From Pseudomonas resinovorans NBRC 106553 (lineage in GTDB: Bacteria; Pseudomonadota; Gammaproteobacteria; Pseudomonadales; Pseudomonadaceae), in the NCBI RefSeq assembly GCF_000412695.1, contig NC_021499.1, forward strand, positions 5,704,001 to 5,768,000: a DNA stretch of 64,000 nucleotides, read 5' to 3'. The notes beneath the pieces were generated by a model. It had not been told where the DNA came from. It was given only the letters and a program-made list of their open reading frames with translations, and did no database searches. Below, piece by piece: positions 17,052-27,857 of this stretch. The translations under genes were made by a program, and so were the position numbers. The first letter of the stretch is position 1. Every line of letters begins with the position of its first letter.

Positions 17052-18283
17052 GAGCCCTTCTGCTCCCCGGCGCTGGCCAGCACCACTTCGGGCAGCGGCG
17101 GCAGTGTGCAGCGGTGGGCGCTCATGTCGGTACTGATGTTCTTGAAGTTGTTCGGCCCATCGACGTTGACCAGGGTGGCCGCGCCGTTGTCGACGCAGAT
17201 GCCCATCGCCGCCGGCAGTTTGCCGTCCACCAGCTTCGCCGGGTTCACGTAGCCGTCCCAGAGGATGTCCGGCAGGCGGCCGTTGAGACCGAACTTGGCG
17301 ATCCGCAGGGCCTTCAGCTCGATATGGTCGGGGCTGTCGCCGCCTGGGCCGAAGCGGTTGCCGTGGATGGCGATGCGCTCGGGATAGGGGTCGAAGTCCG
17401 CGCTGGTGGAGAGGTCGCTGTAGCCGGTGCTGAAGTAGCTGCTGACGATGACGTTGGCGGTGCGGTGGTTGCCGATGTCGTTGTCGAAAATCTCCACATC
17501 ATCGTTGGAGTTGATCACCACGCCGGAGCCGGCCGGCACGCTGGCCACCGGGGTGCCCTTGTGGCCGAAGTTGTCGTGGTTGTTGCCCTCCACCTTGTTG
17601 CGGTGGATGCGCGTGCCGTGCCCCGGCTGCTGCAGGTTGGGCATGTTGAACACCAGGATGCCGCCGGTATTGCCGGTGGCGAGGTTGTCGTAGACGTCGG
17701 CGCCGATGGTGTTCTCGATCTCGATGCCGGCGACGTTGCGCTCGGCGCGGCTGTTGCGCACTACCACGTTGCGCGACTGGCCGACGTAGATGCCGGCATC
17801 CGACGCGCCGATGGCCACCGCGCCCTCGATCAGGGTGTTTTCCGTCTGCACCGGGTAGATGCCGTAGGCGCCGTTCTCGGTGGCCGGGCCGTTGGTCCAT
17901 TCGGTGCGCACATTGCGGATCACGATGTTCTTGCCGCCCACCACCTTGAGGGCGTCGCCCTTGCTGTCTTCCAGGGCGAGGTCTTCGATGGTGAAGTCCG
18001 AGGCATCCACCAGCAGCCCTTCGGCGCCGGCCTTCTGGCCCTTGAAGCTGAGGATGGTCTTGTCCATGCCGGCGCCCTTGATGGTGACGCCGCTGACCTT
18101 GAGGCTGAGGCCACGGTCCAGGTGCCAGGTGCCGGCCGGTATCTCGATGACGCTACCGGGCTTGGCCTTGATCAGCCGGGCCTGCAGGTCCTTCTGGAAA
18201 TCGGCGTGGGCGACGGGGGTGTCGGCCTGGTCGCCGCAGCCGGCGAGCAGCATGGCGAGGGCAAGAAGGGAGAGAGGACGCAT
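17048..18283 (-). CDS. Parallel beta-helix repeat lipoprotein (TIGR03805-like)
   Basis: This 411-residue protein has a lipobox (MRPLSLLALAMLLAGC, next residue G, which favours release to the outer membrane). The body is a run of right-handed beta-helix turns: NIVIRNVRTEW, NTLIEGAVAIGASDAGIYVG, NVVVRNSRAERNVAGIEIEN and NLATGNTGGILVFNMPNLQQ. Such folds often bind or cleave polysaccharides, but no catalytic set is recognisable. It is the first gene of a pair with the di-haem lipoprotein. The ATG at 18283 is preferred over the GTG three codons earlier, since the lipoprotein signal starts there. A 24-bp palindrome lies just upstream. Confidence 0.85.
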   Translation of the reverse strand: MRPLSLLALAMLLAGCGDQADTPVAHADFQKDLQARLIKAKPGSVIEIPAGTWHLDRGLSLKVSGVTIKGAGMDKTILSFKGQKAGAEGLLVDASDFTIEDLALEDSKGDALKVVGGKNIVIRNVRTEWTNGPATENGAYGIYPVQTENTLIEGAVAIGASDAGIYVGQSRNVVVRNSRAERNVAGIEIENTIGADVYDNLATGNTGGILVFNMPNLQQPGHGTRIHRNKVEGNNHDNFGHKGTPVASVPAGSGVVINSNDDVEIFDNDIGNHRTANVIVSSYFSTGYSDLSTSADFDPYPERIAIHGNRFGPGGDSPDHIELKALRIAKFGLNGRLPDILWDGYVNPAKLVDGKLPAAMGICVDNGAATLVNVDGPNNFKNISTDMSAHRCTLPPLPEVVLASAGEQKGS

Positions 18284-18306
18284 GGCGGGCACCGGTTCTT
18301 ATCGTA

Positions 18307-18330
18307 ATATTGGCACTATAGTACCAATAT
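18307..18330. promoter_or_regulatory. Palindromic operator candidate before the beta-helix/cytochrome pair
   Basis: ATATTGGCACTATAGT followed by ACCAATAT is a 24-bp palindrome with one mismatched pair (18314/18323). It ends 24 nt before the gene start and contains a possible -10 (TATAGT), so a bound repressor would block transcription. The form fits a TetR- or GntR-type homodimer. No regulator gene is adjacent. Confidence 0.6.
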
Positions 18331-18377
18331 CTTCGATTCAGGAAGAAGCCGACGGATGAACCTGCGAGCACGGAGGT

Positions 18378-18400
18378 TCGCGAGCAGAGCTCGCTCCTAC
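18378..18400 (-). repeat. Single REP unit (GTAGGAGCG class, GC-stem variant)
   Basis: On the minus strand GTAGGAGCGAGC-TCT-GCTCGCGA: same head and closing CGCGA as the other units, but with stem GCGAGC/GCTCGC instead of GCGAAT/ATTCGC. Confidence 0.8.
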
Positions 18401-18418
18401 AGGCCAGGTAGAAAGTAA

Positions 18419-18442
18419 AACGCCAGCCCGAGGGCTGGCGTT
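18419..18442 (-). terminator. Rho-independent terminator of ygiQ
   Basis: Read on the minus strand: AACGCCAGCCC-TC-GGGCTGGCGTTTT, immediately after the ygiQ stop codon. Confidence 0.85.
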
Positions 18443-18446
18443 GCGC

Positions 18447-20744
<2,298 letters not shown>

Positions 20745-20853
20745 ATTTTTTGACCAGCGGGCTTTTTCACGGGGCGCGGAATATAGCACAAATTTTGAGC
20801 AAATCCGACGACTCCGCTTGGTTTCTGAAAGACCAACTGCAAGGCTGTACGAA

Positions 20854-20870
20854 ATCACGTACAACGTGAT
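20854..20870. promoter_or_regulatory. Palindrome upstream of the GGDEF gene
   Basis: ATCACGT-ACA-ACGTGAT has perfect 7-nt arms. It touches the expected -35 region of a promoter with -10 TATACT at 20890-20895. It could be an operator for the downstream gene or for divergent ygiQ. Confidence 0.45.
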
Positions 20871-20955
20871 GAAAGATTCTCCAGGTCGCTATACTCCTGC
20901 CGAAACAAAAAGCCGCCCAGCCGCAGTAGTAAAAATCTTACAAGGAGCGTGTGCG

Positions 20956-22863
20956 GTGCGACGTCCGATCCTTACCCTCTTCCTGCTGCTCTGCTGGCTG
21001 GGCCTGAACCTGCCGGCGCGGGCGGCCTTTGAGCTGACGCCGCAAAGCAGCGGGGCCAGCCTCAATGGCGCGATCGACCTGCTGGAAGACCCGGAGGGCA
21101 AGCTGGGTATCCAGGACATGGCCAACCCCGAGGTGCAGCAGCGCTTCGTTCCGGCCGATGGCCGCGCCACCGTGGGCCAGAGCCGCAGCACCTGGTGGGT
21201 TAGGGTGCAGCTCGGCCGCAGCTTTGACGCGCCCAAGCAGTGGTGGCTGGAGAACTCCGGGATCACCGTCCATCGGGTCAGCCTGTTCCTCCCCGATGGC
21301 CGGGGCGGCTGGACCGAGAGGGAGTCCAGCGAGTCCCGGCCCTTCGCCGACACCCGCGACCATTCCTACCGGCGCATGCTGTTCAAGCTGCCGGAAATCG
21401 GCCCCCAGCCCCTGACCCTCTACTTCCGCAGCTTCGACCCGGCGGGCAACTCCTTTCCCCTGAAGATCTGGCAGCTGGATGACCTGAAGGAGCTGAAGTC
21501 CACCGAGAACCTGTGGTTCGGCCTGGTCTATGGCGTGATCCTGGCGCTGTTCCTCTACAACCTGTTCATCCTCGCCGCCCTGCGTGATACGGCCTACCTC
21601 TGGTACGTGCTGGCCACGGCCTCGGCGCTGGTGTTCATCCTCAGCATGACCGGCCACGGCTTCCAGTACTTCTGGCCCGACGCGCCGGTGCCCGTCTGGC
21701 TGGATCGCATCACCTTGCCGGCGCTCTGGGGCATCTTCGTGATGCGCTTCACCCAGGAGCTGCTGTACACCCGCCGGGGCCTGCCCTGGGCCAATCGGCT
21801 GTTCAACGTGGCCTGCGTGCTCTACGCCATCGCCATCCTGATCAATGCCTTCGGTTTTCGCGCCGAAGGCGCCATCCTGATCGCCATCACCCCGATCGTG
21901 ACCGTACCAACCGCCCTGATCAGCGCGGTGATCCGCTGGCGCCAGGGCTTCATCCCGGCGCGCTTCTACCTGATCGGCTACGGCACCGTGCTGGTCAGCA
22001 CCGCGGTGCTGGTGATGCGCGCGGCCGGCCTGATCCAGCCGATCAATTTCACCGCCTACATGTTCCCCGTCGCCGTCGCCACCGAGTCGATCCTGTTCTC
22101 CTTCGCCCTCGCCTACCGCATCCAGATGCTCAAGCAGGAACGCGCCGCCGCGGTGGAACAGGCCGACCGCGAGAAGGCCGCCCGCCTGGCGCAGATGCAG
22201 GCCAGCGCCGACGAACTGCAGGCGGCGGTGACCATCCGCACCGCCGAGCTGGCCGCCGCCAACCAGCGCCTCAGCGAGCGCGAGCGCGAGCTGCAGCACG
22301 CCGCCTTCCATGATTCGCTGACCGAGCTGCCGAACCGCCGCTACCTGATCGAGCGCACCGAATCGGCCCTGGCCAACGCCAAGCGCCACGACGAGCCGCT
22401 GGCGCTGATGCTGATCGACCTGGACCACTTCAAACCGATCAACGACCGCTTCGGCCACGATGCCGGCGACGAGATGCTGCGCACCATCGGCCAGCGCCTG
22501 CGCAAGCACGTGCGCGGCGGCGACGCGGTGGCACGCCTGGGTGGTGACGAGTTCGCCGTGCTGATCGGCGGGCCGGACGCCGAAACCGAGGCCGGCGAAC
22601 TGGCCCAGCGCCTGCTGGACGAACTGGCGGCGCCGATGTGCTACGGCGCCGAGCAGCTGTCGGTGAGCATCAGCATCGGCATGGCCCTGTTCCCCCAGCA
22701 CGCCCGGCACTTCTCCGGGCTGTACCAGACCGCCGACCACGCCCTCTACAAGGTCAAGGCCCGTGGCCGCTCAGGCGTGGCGGTGTTCGGCGAGGACGGC
22801 GAGCTGTCCGAGGAGGCCAGCCTGCACCTGGATGTGCTGAAGATCCGTACCGGGTTGATCTAA
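20956..22863 (+). CDS. 7TM-DISM receptor diguanylate cyclase
   Basis: The 635-residue protein has a Sec signal (VRRPILTLFLLLCWLGLNLPARA), a periplasmic 7TMR-DISMED2 sensor (about 25-165), seven membrane helices (about 185-385, including LWFGLVYGVILALFLYNLFILAALRD), a short coiled coil and a C-terminal GGDEF domain. The catalytic motif RLGGDEFAVLIGG is intact, and RGGD five residues before it matches the inhibitory I-site, so it should make c-di-GMP and be feedback-controlled. GTG at 20956 follows AAGGAG by eight bases. Extracellular ligand unknown; the ectodomain is of a kind proposed to bind carbohydrates. PAO1 has a homologue at this place, from memory. Confidence 0.9.
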   Translation: MRRPILTLFLLLCWLGLNLPARAAFELTPQSSGASLNGAIDLLEDPEGKLGIQDMANPEVQQRFVPADGRATVGQSRSTWWVRVQLGRSFDAPKQWWLENSGITVHRVSLFLPDGRGGWTERESSESRPFADTRDHSYRRMLFKLPEIGPQPLTLYFRSFDPAGNSFPLKIWQLDDLKELKSTENLWFGLVYGVILALFLYNLFILAALRDTAYLWYVLATASALVFILSMTGHGFQYFWPDAPVPVWLDRITLPALWGIFVMRFTQELLYTRRGLPWANRLFNVACVLYAIAILINAFGFRAEGAILIAITPIVTVPTALISAVIRWRQGFIPARFYLIGYGTVLVSTAVLVMRAAGLIQPINFTAYMFPVAVATESILFSFALAYRIQMLKQERAAAVEQADREKAARLAQMQASADELQAAVTIRTAELAAANQRLSERERELQHAAFHDSLTELPNRRYLIERTESALANAKRHDEPLALMLIDLDHFKPINDRFGHDAGDEMLRTIGQRLRKHVRGGDAVARLGGDEFAVLIGGPDAETEAGELAQRLLDELAAPMCYGAEQLSVSISIGMALFPQHARHFSGLYQTADHALYKVKARGRSGVAVFGEDGELSEEASLHLDVLKIRTGLI

Positions 22864-22871
22864 GGCCCCGT

Positions 22872-23948
22872 TCAGGCCAGGTAGCGGCGCGGAACCCGCG
22901 CGGTGACCTTGGTCAGCAGCTCGTAGCCGATGGTGCCGCAGGCGCTGGCCAGCTCGTCCACCGGCAGTTGCGCGCCCCAGAGCTCCACCGGGTCGCCGAC
23001 CTTGGCGTTCGGCAGTTCGGACAGGTCCACCGCCAGCATGTCCATGGAAACCCGCCCGACCAGGGGCACTCGACGGCCGTTTACCACCACCGGGGTGCCG
23101 CTGGGCGCGTGGCGCGGGTAGCCGTCGGCGTAGCCGCAGCTCACGGTGCCGATGCGCGACGGCCGCGCGGCTTCCCAGGCGGCGCCATAGCCCACGCTCT
23201 CCCCTGCCGCGACCTCGCGCACCGCGATCAATTGGGCGCTGAGGCTCATGGCGGGTTTCAGGCCCAGTTCGGCGGCGCCGAGATCGGCGAACGGCGAGGC
23301 GCCGTAGAGCATGATGCCGGGACGCACCCAGTCCATATGGGCGGCAGGCATGGTCAGGATCGCCGCCGAGTTGGCCAGGCTGCGCTGGTCGAAATCCAGG
23401 TCGAGCAGGCCGAGGAAGCTTTCCAGTTGGTCCTCGTTCAACCCATGGCCACGCAGGTCGGCGCAGGCGAAGTGACTGATCAGGTTGAGTTCGGCCACCT
23501 GCGCGGCAGCGCGCAGGCGGGCGTGGCACTGGCGCAGTGCGTCGGCGGCGAACCCCAGGCGATGCATGCCCGAATCCAGTTTGAGCCAGACGTTCAACGG
23601 CCGCGACAGGCTGGCCGCAAGCAGCGCCTCGACCTGCTCCGGGCCTTGTACCACCAGGTCCAGGCCCAGCTGGGCGGCCAGTGGGTATTCGCCCGGTTCG
23701 AAGCAGCCTTCCAGCAGCAGGACCCGCGAGCGGTCGTCGAGGGCGCGCACCTCCGCGGCCTCCTCCAGACTGGCGACGGCAAAACCGTCGACCTCGCCGC
23801 GCAGGCTGGTCACCACCTCACGCACGCCATGCCCGTAGGCGTTTGCCTTGACCACCGCGAAGGCCTGGCGCCCGGGGGCGCAGCGCTTGGCGACGGCGTA
23901 ATTGTGGCGGATGGCGGAGAGGTCTACGGCGGCGATCAGCGGGCGCAT
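22872..23948 (-). CDS. alr: Alanine racemase
   Basis: The 358-residue PLP enzyme interconverts L- and D-alanine for peptidoglycan. The PLP lysine lies in AVVKANAYGHG near residue 34. The catalytic tyrosine is in the C-terminal half (ESVGYGAAW), and the substrate-binding strand SMDMLAVDLSELP follows. Length is normal. It is convergent with the GGDEF gene (8 nt between stops) and lies 71 nt downstream of dnaB. P. aeruginosa has two racemases, a biosynthetic Alr at this locus and a catabolic DadX; the position suggests Alr. Confidence 0.93.
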   Translation of the reverse strand: MRPLIAAVDLSAIRHNYAVAKRCAPGRQAFAVVKANAYGHGVREVVTSLRGEVDGFAVASLEEAAEVRALDDRSRVLLLEGCFEPGEYPLAAQLGLDLVVQGPEQVEALLAASLSRPLNVWLKLDSGMHRLGFAADALRQCHARLRAAAQVAELNLISHFACADLRGHGLNEDQLESFLGLLDLDFDQRSLANSAAILTMPAAHMDWVRPGIMLYGASPFADLGAAELGLKPAMSLSAQLIAVREVAAGESVGYGAAWEAARPSRIGTVSCGYADGYPRHAPSGTPVVVNGRRVPLVGRVSMDMLAVDLSELPNAKVGDPVELWGAQLPVDELASACGTIGYELLTKVTARVPRRYLA

Positions 23949-24019
23949 CGAGGCGGGCTCATGAACGAAAACGGGCGCCCATCATACCGCCTGGGCGCCC
24001 GTGTTCATTGATCTGCGGC

Positions 24020-25414
24020 TTATTCGTCTTCGAAGTTGTAGGCGCCCGGCGCCAGGTTCTCGAAGCGCGAGTACTTTCCCAGGAAGGCCAGGCGCGCGGT
24101 GCCCAGGGGACCGTTACGCTGCTTGCCGATGATGATCTCGGCCACACCCTTGAACTCGGTCTCGGGGTGGTAGACCTCGTCGCGGTAGACGAACAGGATG
24201 ATGTCGGCGTCCTGCTCGATCGCTCCGGATTCACGCAAGTCGGAGTTGATCGGGCGCTTGTTCGGGCGCTGTTCGAGGCCCCGGTTCAGCTGCGACAGCG
24301 CGATCACCGGGCAGTTGAATTCCTTGGCCAGGGCCTTGAGGGAGCGCGAGATCTCGGAGATCTCGTTCACCCGGCTGTCGCCACTGGAACCCGGGATCTG
24401 CATCAGCTGCAGGTAGTCGACCATGATCAGGCCGATCTCGCCGTGCTCACGGGCCAGGCGACGGGTACGGGCGCGCATCTCGGAAGGCGAGATGCCGGCG
24501 GTATCGTCGATGAACAGCTTGCGGTCGTTGAGCAGGTTGACCGCAGAGGTCAGGCGCGGCCAGTCGTCGTCGTCCAGGCGGCCGGCACGCACCTTGGTCT
24601 GGTCGATGCGGCCGAGGGACGCGAGCATACGAATCACGATGGATTCGGAGGGCATCTCCAGGGAATACACCAGGATCGCCTTGTCGCTGCGCATCAGGGC
24701 GTTTTCCACCAGGTTCATGGCGAAGGTGGTCTTACCCATGGACGGACGGCCGGCGACGATGATCATGTCGGCGGGTTGCAGGCCGCTGGTCAGGTTGTCC
24801 AGGTCGTTGAAGCCGGTGGACAGGCCGGTGATGGCGTCGCCGTTGTTGAACAGCTCGTCGATACGGTCGATGGCCTTGACCAGGATGTCGTTGATGCCGA
24901 CCGGGCCGCCGGTCTTGGGCCGCGCCTCGGCGATCTGGAAGATCAGCCGCTCGGCTTCGTCGAGGATCTCTTCGCCGGTCCGCCCCTGGGGCGCGTAGGC
25001 GCTGTCGGCGATCCCGCTGCTGATGCTGATCAGCTGACGCAGGGTCGCTCGCTCGCGAATGATCTGGGCGTAGGCCTTGATGTTGGCCACGGACGGGGTG
25101 TTCTTCGCCAGTTCGCCGAGATAGGCCAGGCCGCCGACCTGTGGCAACTGGCCTTCCTTGTCCAACTGTTCGGACAGGGTGACCACGTCGAAGGGCATGT
25201 TGCGCTCGGCGAGCTTGTAGATGGCGCGGAAGATCAGTCGATGATCATGGCGATAGAAGTCGCCGTCGGACACCTGGTCGAGCACTCGCTCCCAGGCGTT
25301 GTTGTCCAGCATCAGGCCACCGAGGACGGCCTGCTCGGCCTCGACGGAGTGCGGCGGCACCTTGAGGGCGGCAGTCTGCAGGTCGAACTGTTCCGGGACG
25401 GTGATTTCGTTCAT
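24020..25414 (-). CDS. dnaB: Replicative DNA helicase DnaB
   Basis: The 464-residue hexameric helicase has an N-terminal DnaG-interacting domain (PPHSVEAEQAVLGGLMLDN) and a RecA-like C-terminal motor with Walker A GRPSMGKTTFAMNL, Walker B LIMVDYLQLM and the arginine-finger region DLRESGAIEQDADIILFVYR. It unwinds DNA at the replication fork. ATG 25414 starts MNEITVPEQF; the upstream 13 codons are not conserved. A terminator separates it from rplI, so it probably has its own promoter in the 112-nt gap. Confidence 0.97.
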   Translation of the reverse strand: MNEITVPEQFDLQTAALKVPPHSVEAEQAVLGGLMLDNNAWERVLDQVSDGDFYRHDHRLIFRAIYKLAERNMPFDVVTLSEQLDKEGQLPQVGGLAYLGELAKNTPSVANIKAYAQIIRERATLRQLISISSGIADSAYAPQGRTGEEILDEAERLIFQIAEARPKTGGPVGINDILVKAIDRIDELFNNGDAITGLSTGFNDLDNLTSGLQPADMIIVAGRPSMGKTTFAMNLVENALMRSDKAILVYSLEMPSESIVIRMLASLGRIDQTKVRAGRLDDDDWPRLTSAVNLLNDRKLFIDDTAGISPSEMRARTRRLAREHGEIGLIMVDYLQLMQIPGSSGDSRVNEISEISRSLKALAKEFNCPVIALSQLNRGLEQRPNKRPINSDLRESGAIEQDADIILFVYRDEVYHPETEFKGVAEIIIGKQRNGPLGTARLAFLGKYSRFENLAPGAYNFEDE

Positions 25415-25447
25415 GAGCTCGGAAAATTCTAGGGCTGGAAAGACAAA

Positions 25448-25479
25448 GGGCACGTCACCGCTTTCACGATGACGTGCCC
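25448..25479 (-). terminator. Terminator of the rpsF-rplI operon
   Basis: GGGCACGTCA and TGACGTGCCC pair across a 12-nt loop; on the minus strand the stem is followed by TTTGTCTTT. It lies between rplI and dnaB. Confidence 0.8.
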
Positions 25480-25526
25480 GATGTTAGCGAGCCGGCACCT
25501 GAGTGCAAGCCCGCTCGGCGGCTAAC

Positions 25527-25973
25527 TTAGCCGCCAATGACGATCAGCTTGACCGCGGCTTCGACGTCGGTGTGCAGGTGCAGTGCAACGTCGTACTCGC
25601 CAACTTGGCGAATGGTGCCGTTCGGCAGGCGGACTTCGGCTTTGGCAACCGGAACGCCAGCGGCGGTCAGGGCGTCAGCGATGTCGTGGGTGCCGATGGA
25701 ACCGAACAGCTTGCCTTCGTCGCCGGCGCTGGCAGTGATGGTCACTTCCAGTTCGGACAGCTGGGCAGCACGGGCTTCAGCGGTGGCTTTCTTGTCGGCA
25801 GCCTGCTTTTCCAGCTCGGCGCGGCGGGCTTCGAACGCAGCAACGTTCTCGGCGGTAGCAGCGGTAGCCTTGCCTTTCGGCAGCAGGAAGTTACGGCCGT
25901 AGCCGGACTTTACGTTCACCTTGTCGCCCAGGTTGCCCAGGTTGGCGATTTTTTCGAGCAGGATGACTTCCAT
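25527..25973 (-). CDS. rplI: 50S ribosomal protein bL9
   Basis: The 148-residue protein matches L9 end to end: [36 protein letters not shown] (N-terminal RNA-binding domain), a long charged central helix and a C-terminal domain with [14 protein letters not shown] and a final VIGG. It binds 23S rRNA at the base of L1 and affects reading-frame maintenance. It is the last gene of the rpsF-rpsR-DUF2232-rplI operon, 21 nt after the DUF2232 gene. Confidence 0.98.
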   Translation of the reverse strand: MEVILLEKIANLGNLGDKVNVKSGYGRNFLLPKGKATAATAENVAAFEARRAELEKQAADKKATAEARAAQLSELEVTITASAGDEGKLFGSIGTHDIADALTAAGVPVAKAEVRLPNGTIRQVGEYDVALHLHTDVEAAVKLIVIGG

Positions 25974-25994
25974 TTGAGTCTTACCTCTTAACTT

Positions 25995-26888
25995 TTAACC
26001 TTCACCGTTCGCGGGGCCGGCGCCATTCTTGCGCGCCTTGCGTCCGCGGAAATCAATCAGGCTGTCGACGATGGCCAAGACCACCAGCAACGGATAGATC
26101 AGTTGCATGAACAGCAGCAGCGACACGTAGAGCCCCACCAGCCAGAAACCGGCCAGCCCACCCTGCTTCGCCAGACCGTGCACCAGGGCAAGGCCGGCGA
26201 TCGCCAGCGGCACGCTGCAGATCGGCGTCAGCATCGCCAGCTCCAGGCCCAGGTTCGGACCCAGCAGCATGGCGGCCAGCAAACCGAATGCCAGTGCCGG
26301 CGGTAGCTTCAGCGCGCGAAACTCGCTGCCGAAGCCACCGGGGTTATACAGGGCTGCCTGCCAGTAACGGCCGAGCATCAGGCTCAGCACGCTGACCAAC
26401 TGCAGCAGCGCCGCGATCAGACCGGTCAGGACCGGCGCGACCATGGCTCCCAGACGCGCTCGCTCGTCATCCGCCAATTGCGAATAGACGCCACCCATCA
26501 CCTGCGGCATGAGCTTCTGCAGCTCTACCGCCATGGCGGTTATGGGCTCGCGGAACACCGCGCCCAGCACCAGGCCGTACAACAGACCCAGCGCCACGCT
26601 GATCATCAGCACCCGCGTCCAGGACACGCTGGAACGCAGTACCAGGGCCAACCCCAGCGCACCGAGCAACACCATCAGGGTGCGCGGCTCACCGAAGTAC
26701 CACCAGCCAAGAGCTGGCAGCAGGGCCCAGGCAATGATGCCGATTGCATCGTTCACACCACGCCGCAGCAACACGAGGCTGCCCGCGGCCGCGCTCAACC
26801 AGAACATCAACGGCAGAGCCGCAGCGCCCGCCACCACCAGGATGGCTTGCTTGCGACCGCGCATGATGAACTCAGCCAGAGCGCGCAT
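25995..26888 (-). CDS. DUF2232 membrane protein (YybS-like)
   Basis: The 297-residue inner-membrane protein has about eight hydrophobic segments (for example AILVVAGAAALPLMFWLSAAA and FWLVGLYVSLLLFMQLIYPLL). Pseudomonads keep this gene between rpsR and rplI. DUF2232 proteins are of unknown function; membership was judged by position and topology. It starts 31 nt after rpsR on the same strand, so it is in the ribosomal protein operon. No enzymatic motif is seen. Confidence 0.8.
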   Translation of the reverse strand: MRALAEFIMRGRKQAILVVAGAAALPLMFWLSAAAGSLVLLRRGVNDAIGIIAWALLPALGWWYFGEPRTLMVLLGALGLALVLRSSVSWTRVLMISVALGLLYGLVLGAVFREPITAMAVELQKLMPQVMGGVYSQLADDERARLGAMVAPVLTGLIAALLQLVSVLSLMLGRYWQAALYNPGGFGSEFRALKLPPALAFGLLAAMLLGPNLGLELAMLTPICSVPLAIAGLALVHGLAKQGGLAGFWLVGLYVSLLLFMQLIYPLLVVLAIVDSLIDFRGRKARKNGAGPANGEG

Positions 26889-26919
26889 CAGTATCTATCC
26901 CTTGGTCGACAGACCGAGA

Positions 26920-27150
26920 TCAACGGCCGTGGCTGTCGGTGTAGGGCAGCAGGGCCAGGTAACGGGCGCGCTTGATAGCGGTAGCCAGCTGACGCTGATA
27001 CTTGGCTTTGGTGCCGGTGATACGGCTCGGAACGATTTTGCCGGTTTCGGAGACGTATGCCTTCAGGGTGTTGAGATCCTTGAAGTCGATCTCTTTCACG
27101 CCTTCAGCGGTGAAACGGCAGAACTTACGACGACGGAAGAAACGTGCCAT
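26920..27150 (-). CDS. rpsR: 30S ribosomal protein bS18
   Basis: The 76-residue protein has the S18 pattern: [25 protein letters not shown], then [33 protein letters not shown]. It forms a dimer with S6 on the 16S platform. It lies 28 nt after rpsF. Confidence 0.98.
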   Translation of the reverse strand: MARFFRRRKFCRFTAEGVKEIDFKDLNTLKAYVSETGKIVPSRITGTKAKYQRQLATAIKRARYLALLPYTDSHGR

Positions 27151-27178
27151 GAACTTGGCTCCTCAATAGATCCGTGGA

Positions 27179-27586
27179 TTACTCGTCAGCGTTGTCGCTG
27201 TCTTCGCCTTCGGCGACAGCGTCAGTCTCAACGCGCTCACGGCGCTCGCGGCGCTCGTTGCGGTTTTCCTCGGCCTTGAGCATCTCGGACTGGCCGGTTA
27301 CGGCTTCGTCGCGACGGATGACCAGGTTACGGATGACGGCGTCGTTGTAGCGGAAGTTGTCTTCCAGCTCGGCCAGGGCTTTGCCGCTGCACTCAACGTT
27401 CAGCATCACGTAGTGAGCCTTGTGAACGTTGTTGATGGCGTAGGCCAGCTGACGACGGCCCCAGTCTTCCAGGCGGTGAATCTTGCCACCGTCTTCTTCG
27501 ATGAGCTTGGTGTAGCGCTCAACCATGCCGCCAACCTGCTCGCTCTGGTCCGGGTGAACCAGGAAGATGATTTCGTAATGACGCAT
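27179..27586 (-). CDS. rpsF: 30S ribosomal protein bS6
   Basis: The 135-residue S6 begins [21 protein letters not shown] and shows the conserved [24 protein letters not shown] charged C-terminal tail ([13 protein letters not shown] then acidic) extends beyond the folded domain; in enterobacteria the S6 tail receives glutamates from RimK. The start follows AAGGAG. A leader of about 110 nt from the promoter at 27704-27732 holds a hairpin that might mediate S6:S18 feedback. Confidence 0.98.
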   Translation of the reverse strand: MRHYEIIFLVHPDQSEQVGGMVERYTKLIEEDGGKIHRLEDWGRRQLAYAINNVHKAHYVMLNVECSGKALAELEDNFRYNDAVIRNLVIRRDEAVTGQSEMLKAEENRNERRERRERVETDAVAEGEDSDNADE

Positions 27587-27607
27587 AAATGCTCCTTACG
27601 GGTTGTA

Positions 27608-27630
27608 GCCTGCCAACGTAGTGGTCAGGC
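27608..27630 (-). promoter_or_regulatory. Hairpin in the rpsF leader, possible S6:S18 feedback site
   Basis: On the minus strand GCCTG-A-CCA-CTACGT-TGG-CAGGC folds into an 8-bp stem with a bulged A, 20-odd bases before the rpsF start. Feedback by the S6:S18 dimer on rpsF leaders is established in other bacteria; that this hairpin is the site is inference. Confidence 0.4.
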
Positions 27631-27703
27631 AAGGAGTGAATATCTCGTTTGGGCTTGCCGAGGCTGGGGCGTGCATGAGCCTGCCCCCACGGCAAGGGGC
27701 GAC

Positions 27704-27732
27704 ATTCTAGAGAAGGCCTGAATGCCGCGCAA
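27704..27732 (-). promoter_or_regulatory. Sigma-70 promoter for the rpsF operon
   Basis: On the minus strand TTGCGC, 17-nt spacer, TAGAAT. It is the only clear promoter between rlmB and rpsF. Confidence 0.75.
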
Positions 27733-27788
27733 GGAAGATTGTCGATTATTTGAACAACTGGCGAGCTGAAAGCGCCACAGGATAAACC

Positions 27789-27851
27789 GTAGCCCGGATG
27801 CAATCCGGGGAATGCCCGTACTCCTGCTTCCCGGATTTCATCCGGGCTACG
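27789..27851. repeat. REPIN-like pair (GTAGCCCGGAT class)
   Basis: GTAGCCCGGAT-GCA-ATCCGGG at the left and its inverted partner ending CCCGGATTTCATCCGGGCTAC at the right; both units fold as hairpins headed by GTAG. It lies 7 nt after the rlmB stop and may also end that transcript. Confidence 0.85.
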
Positions 27852-27857
27852 ACTGGG

